DNA of 64,000 nt from Streptomyces caeruleatus (GTDB lineage Bacteria; Actinomycetota; Actinomycetes; Streptomycetales; Streptomycetaceae): assembly GCF_001514235.1 (NCBI RefSeq), contig NZ_KQ948934.1, positions 124,001-188,000 on the forward strand, in the 5' to 3' direction. Below the pieces are notes generated by a model, which did no database searches, was not told where the DNA came from, and was given only the letters and a program-made list of their open reading frames with translations. The translations under genes and the position numbers were made by a program. This document shows, piece by piece, positions 63,325 through 64,000 of this stretch. Every line of letters begins with the position of its first letter. Position 1 is the first letter of the stretch.

Positions 63325-63885
63325 GTGCTGATCACCCATGACACCCGGTGTGCACTCGATGCCGTGGTGGATCTGGTGAACACCTCGCCGGAGGGCGACG
63401 ACACGCCGGACGGACTGTCGGATGTCGCGGCTCTCGCCGATTTCGTACGAAAGCACGAGATCAGTGATGTCGGTGTGCTGTCGGAGTTCGACCTGTCGGC
63501 GGTGCGCAAGGTGCGCGGGCGGTTCGCCGCGATCTTCGCGGAGCCGGAGGCGCGCCGGGCGGCCGGACTGATCAACGAGCTGGTCGCCGCCGCGGGCACC
63601 ACTCCCCGGCTGACGGACCACGACGGCTACGACTGGCATGTGCACTACTTCGCCCCCGGCGCCTCCGTCGCCGACCATCTGGCGGCCGACTGCGGCATGG
63701 CGCTGGCGTTCTTCGTGGTCGCCGGGGAGCAGGAGCGGCTGCGGCGCTGCGAGGCACCGGACTGCCGGCACGCCTTCGTGGATCTCTCCCGCAACCGTTC
63801 GCGGCGCTACTGCGACAGCCGTACCTGCGGGAACCGTCTGCATGTGGCCGCCTACCGGGCGCGACGCAAGGAAGCGGCCGGCTGA
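63325..63885 (+). CDS. CGNR zinc-finger protein, likely transcription regulator
   Basis: A 186-residue protein with an N-terminal ABATE-like stress-response domain (DTRCALDAVVDLVNTSPEGDD) and a C-terminal CGNR zinc finger: CEAPDCRHAFVDLSRNRSRRYCDSRTCGNR split over residues about 140-170, with four cysteines. Such proteins are thought to regulate transcription. GTG start at 63325 with AGGGAG upstream. It stands alone downstream of ssgB and is followed by a hairpin. Confidence 0.88.
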   Translation: MLITHDTRCALDAVVDLVNTSPEGDDTPDGLSDVAALADFVRKHEISDVGVLSEFDLSAVRKVRGRFAAIFAEPEARRAAGLINELVAAAGTTPRLTDHDGYDWHVHYFAPGASVADHLAADCGMALAFFVVAGEQERLRRCEAPDCRHAFVDLSRNRSRRYCDSRTCGNRLHVAAYRARRKEAAG

Positions 63886-63905
63886 CACGACGGGTGTGTC
63901 GACGC

Positions 63906-63932
63906 GGACCCCGGCGGGTGGCGCCGGGGACC
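63906..63932. terminator. Terminator hairpin after the CGNR gene
   Basis: GGACCCCGGCG pairs with CGCCGGGGACC (11 bp, one mismatch, 5-base loop) between two convergent genes. Confidence 0.65.
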
Positions 63933-63943
63933 GCGGGTACGGC

Positions 63944-64000
63944 TCAGAGCAACAGCAGATCGTGCAGCGCAGCCATGAGCAGCAGACACCCGATCACCGC
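63944..64000 (-). CDS. C-terminal end of a membrane protein (cut by window edge)
   Basis: The minus strand from the window end encodes AVIGCLLLMAALHDLLLL followed by a TGA at 63944. This hydrophobic tail looks like the last transmembrane helix of a polytopic protein, possibly a LysE-type exporter or similar, but 18 residues do not allow a call. Confidence 0.35.
   Translation of the reverse strand, partial: AVIGCLLLMAALHDLLLL

Overview
The window is high-GC actinobacterial DNA, almost certainly from a Streptomyces chromosome core. It carries bldD (developmental master regulator) and ssgB (SsgA-like sporulation cell-division protein). Many genes start with GTG, most neighbours overlap by ATGA or GTGA, and the gene order pyrR-bldD-nusB-efp-aro-alaS-rpsD-hisS-relA-secDF-ruvABC-pdxST-pimA-thrS-ssgB matches what I recall of Streptomyces coelicolor. 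That comparison is from memory; no database search was run. There is no rRNA, CRISPR array, insertion sequence, integrase or phage gene.

Layout. 1-2192 (minus): pyrR-pyrB-pyrC pyrimidine operon, pyrC cut by the window edge, with a PyrR-type RNA element over the pyrR ribosome-binding site. 2446-2949 (plus): bldD with a candidate autoregulatory palindrome, then two strong hairpins. 3126-5295 (minus): nusB, efp, aminopeptidase. 5296-5817: a repeat-rich gap with a G-rich tract, a 40-bp duplication and six 46-bp tandem repeats. 5815-12751 (minus): Pro-rich AAA ATPase, aroB-aroK-aroC, a small membrane protein, aroE, mltG. 12876-17687 (minus): ruvX, alaS, two small membrane-anchored proteins, rpsD. 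17998-22241 (minus): rarA, a VKOR protein, hisS, a metallo-hydrolase. 22422-24605 (plus): cyclophilin and a DUF349 protein. 24709-36618 (minus): relA, apt, secF, secD, yajC, ruvB, ruvA, ruvC, yebC, pdxT, pdxS. 36760-40717: a VOC protein (plus), a LemA-like protein, and pimA, a PIM acyltransferase and pgsA (minus), which together make phosphatidylinositol mannosides. 40992-45032 (plus): an EF-G paralogue and an unknown membrane protein. 45187-50382: HIT protein, K+ channel (plus), thrS, and a coupled pair formed by an unknown protein and a DUF4365 protein. 50551-51276 (plus): DEDDh exonuclease.

The accessory-looking part is 51.4-61.8 kb. Two identical tRNA-Val(CAC) genes lie 10.3 kb apart in the same orientation. 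Between them are an SRPBCC protein, a large polytopic membrane protein, and a carbohydrate locus. That locus encodes a Tat-lipoprotein binding protein, two permeases, a YesL/DUF624 membrane protein and a Tat-exported YetA/PcRGLX-like protein. It has a LacI-type operator candidate but no ATPase and no regulator, and it looks like a pectin-side-chain (rhamnogalacturonan) uptake system. The end carries a PGPGW membrane protein, ssgB, a CGNR zinc-finger regulator and the tail of a membrane protein.

Most of the window is conserved housekeeping. The most interesting items are the PyrR RNA element, the 46-bp repeat array, the tRNA-bracketed carbohydrate locus, the unknown/DUF4365 gene pair, the EF-G paralogue with a degenerate G4 motif, and the low-complexity segments of MltG and SecD. 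I found no convincing entirely new system.
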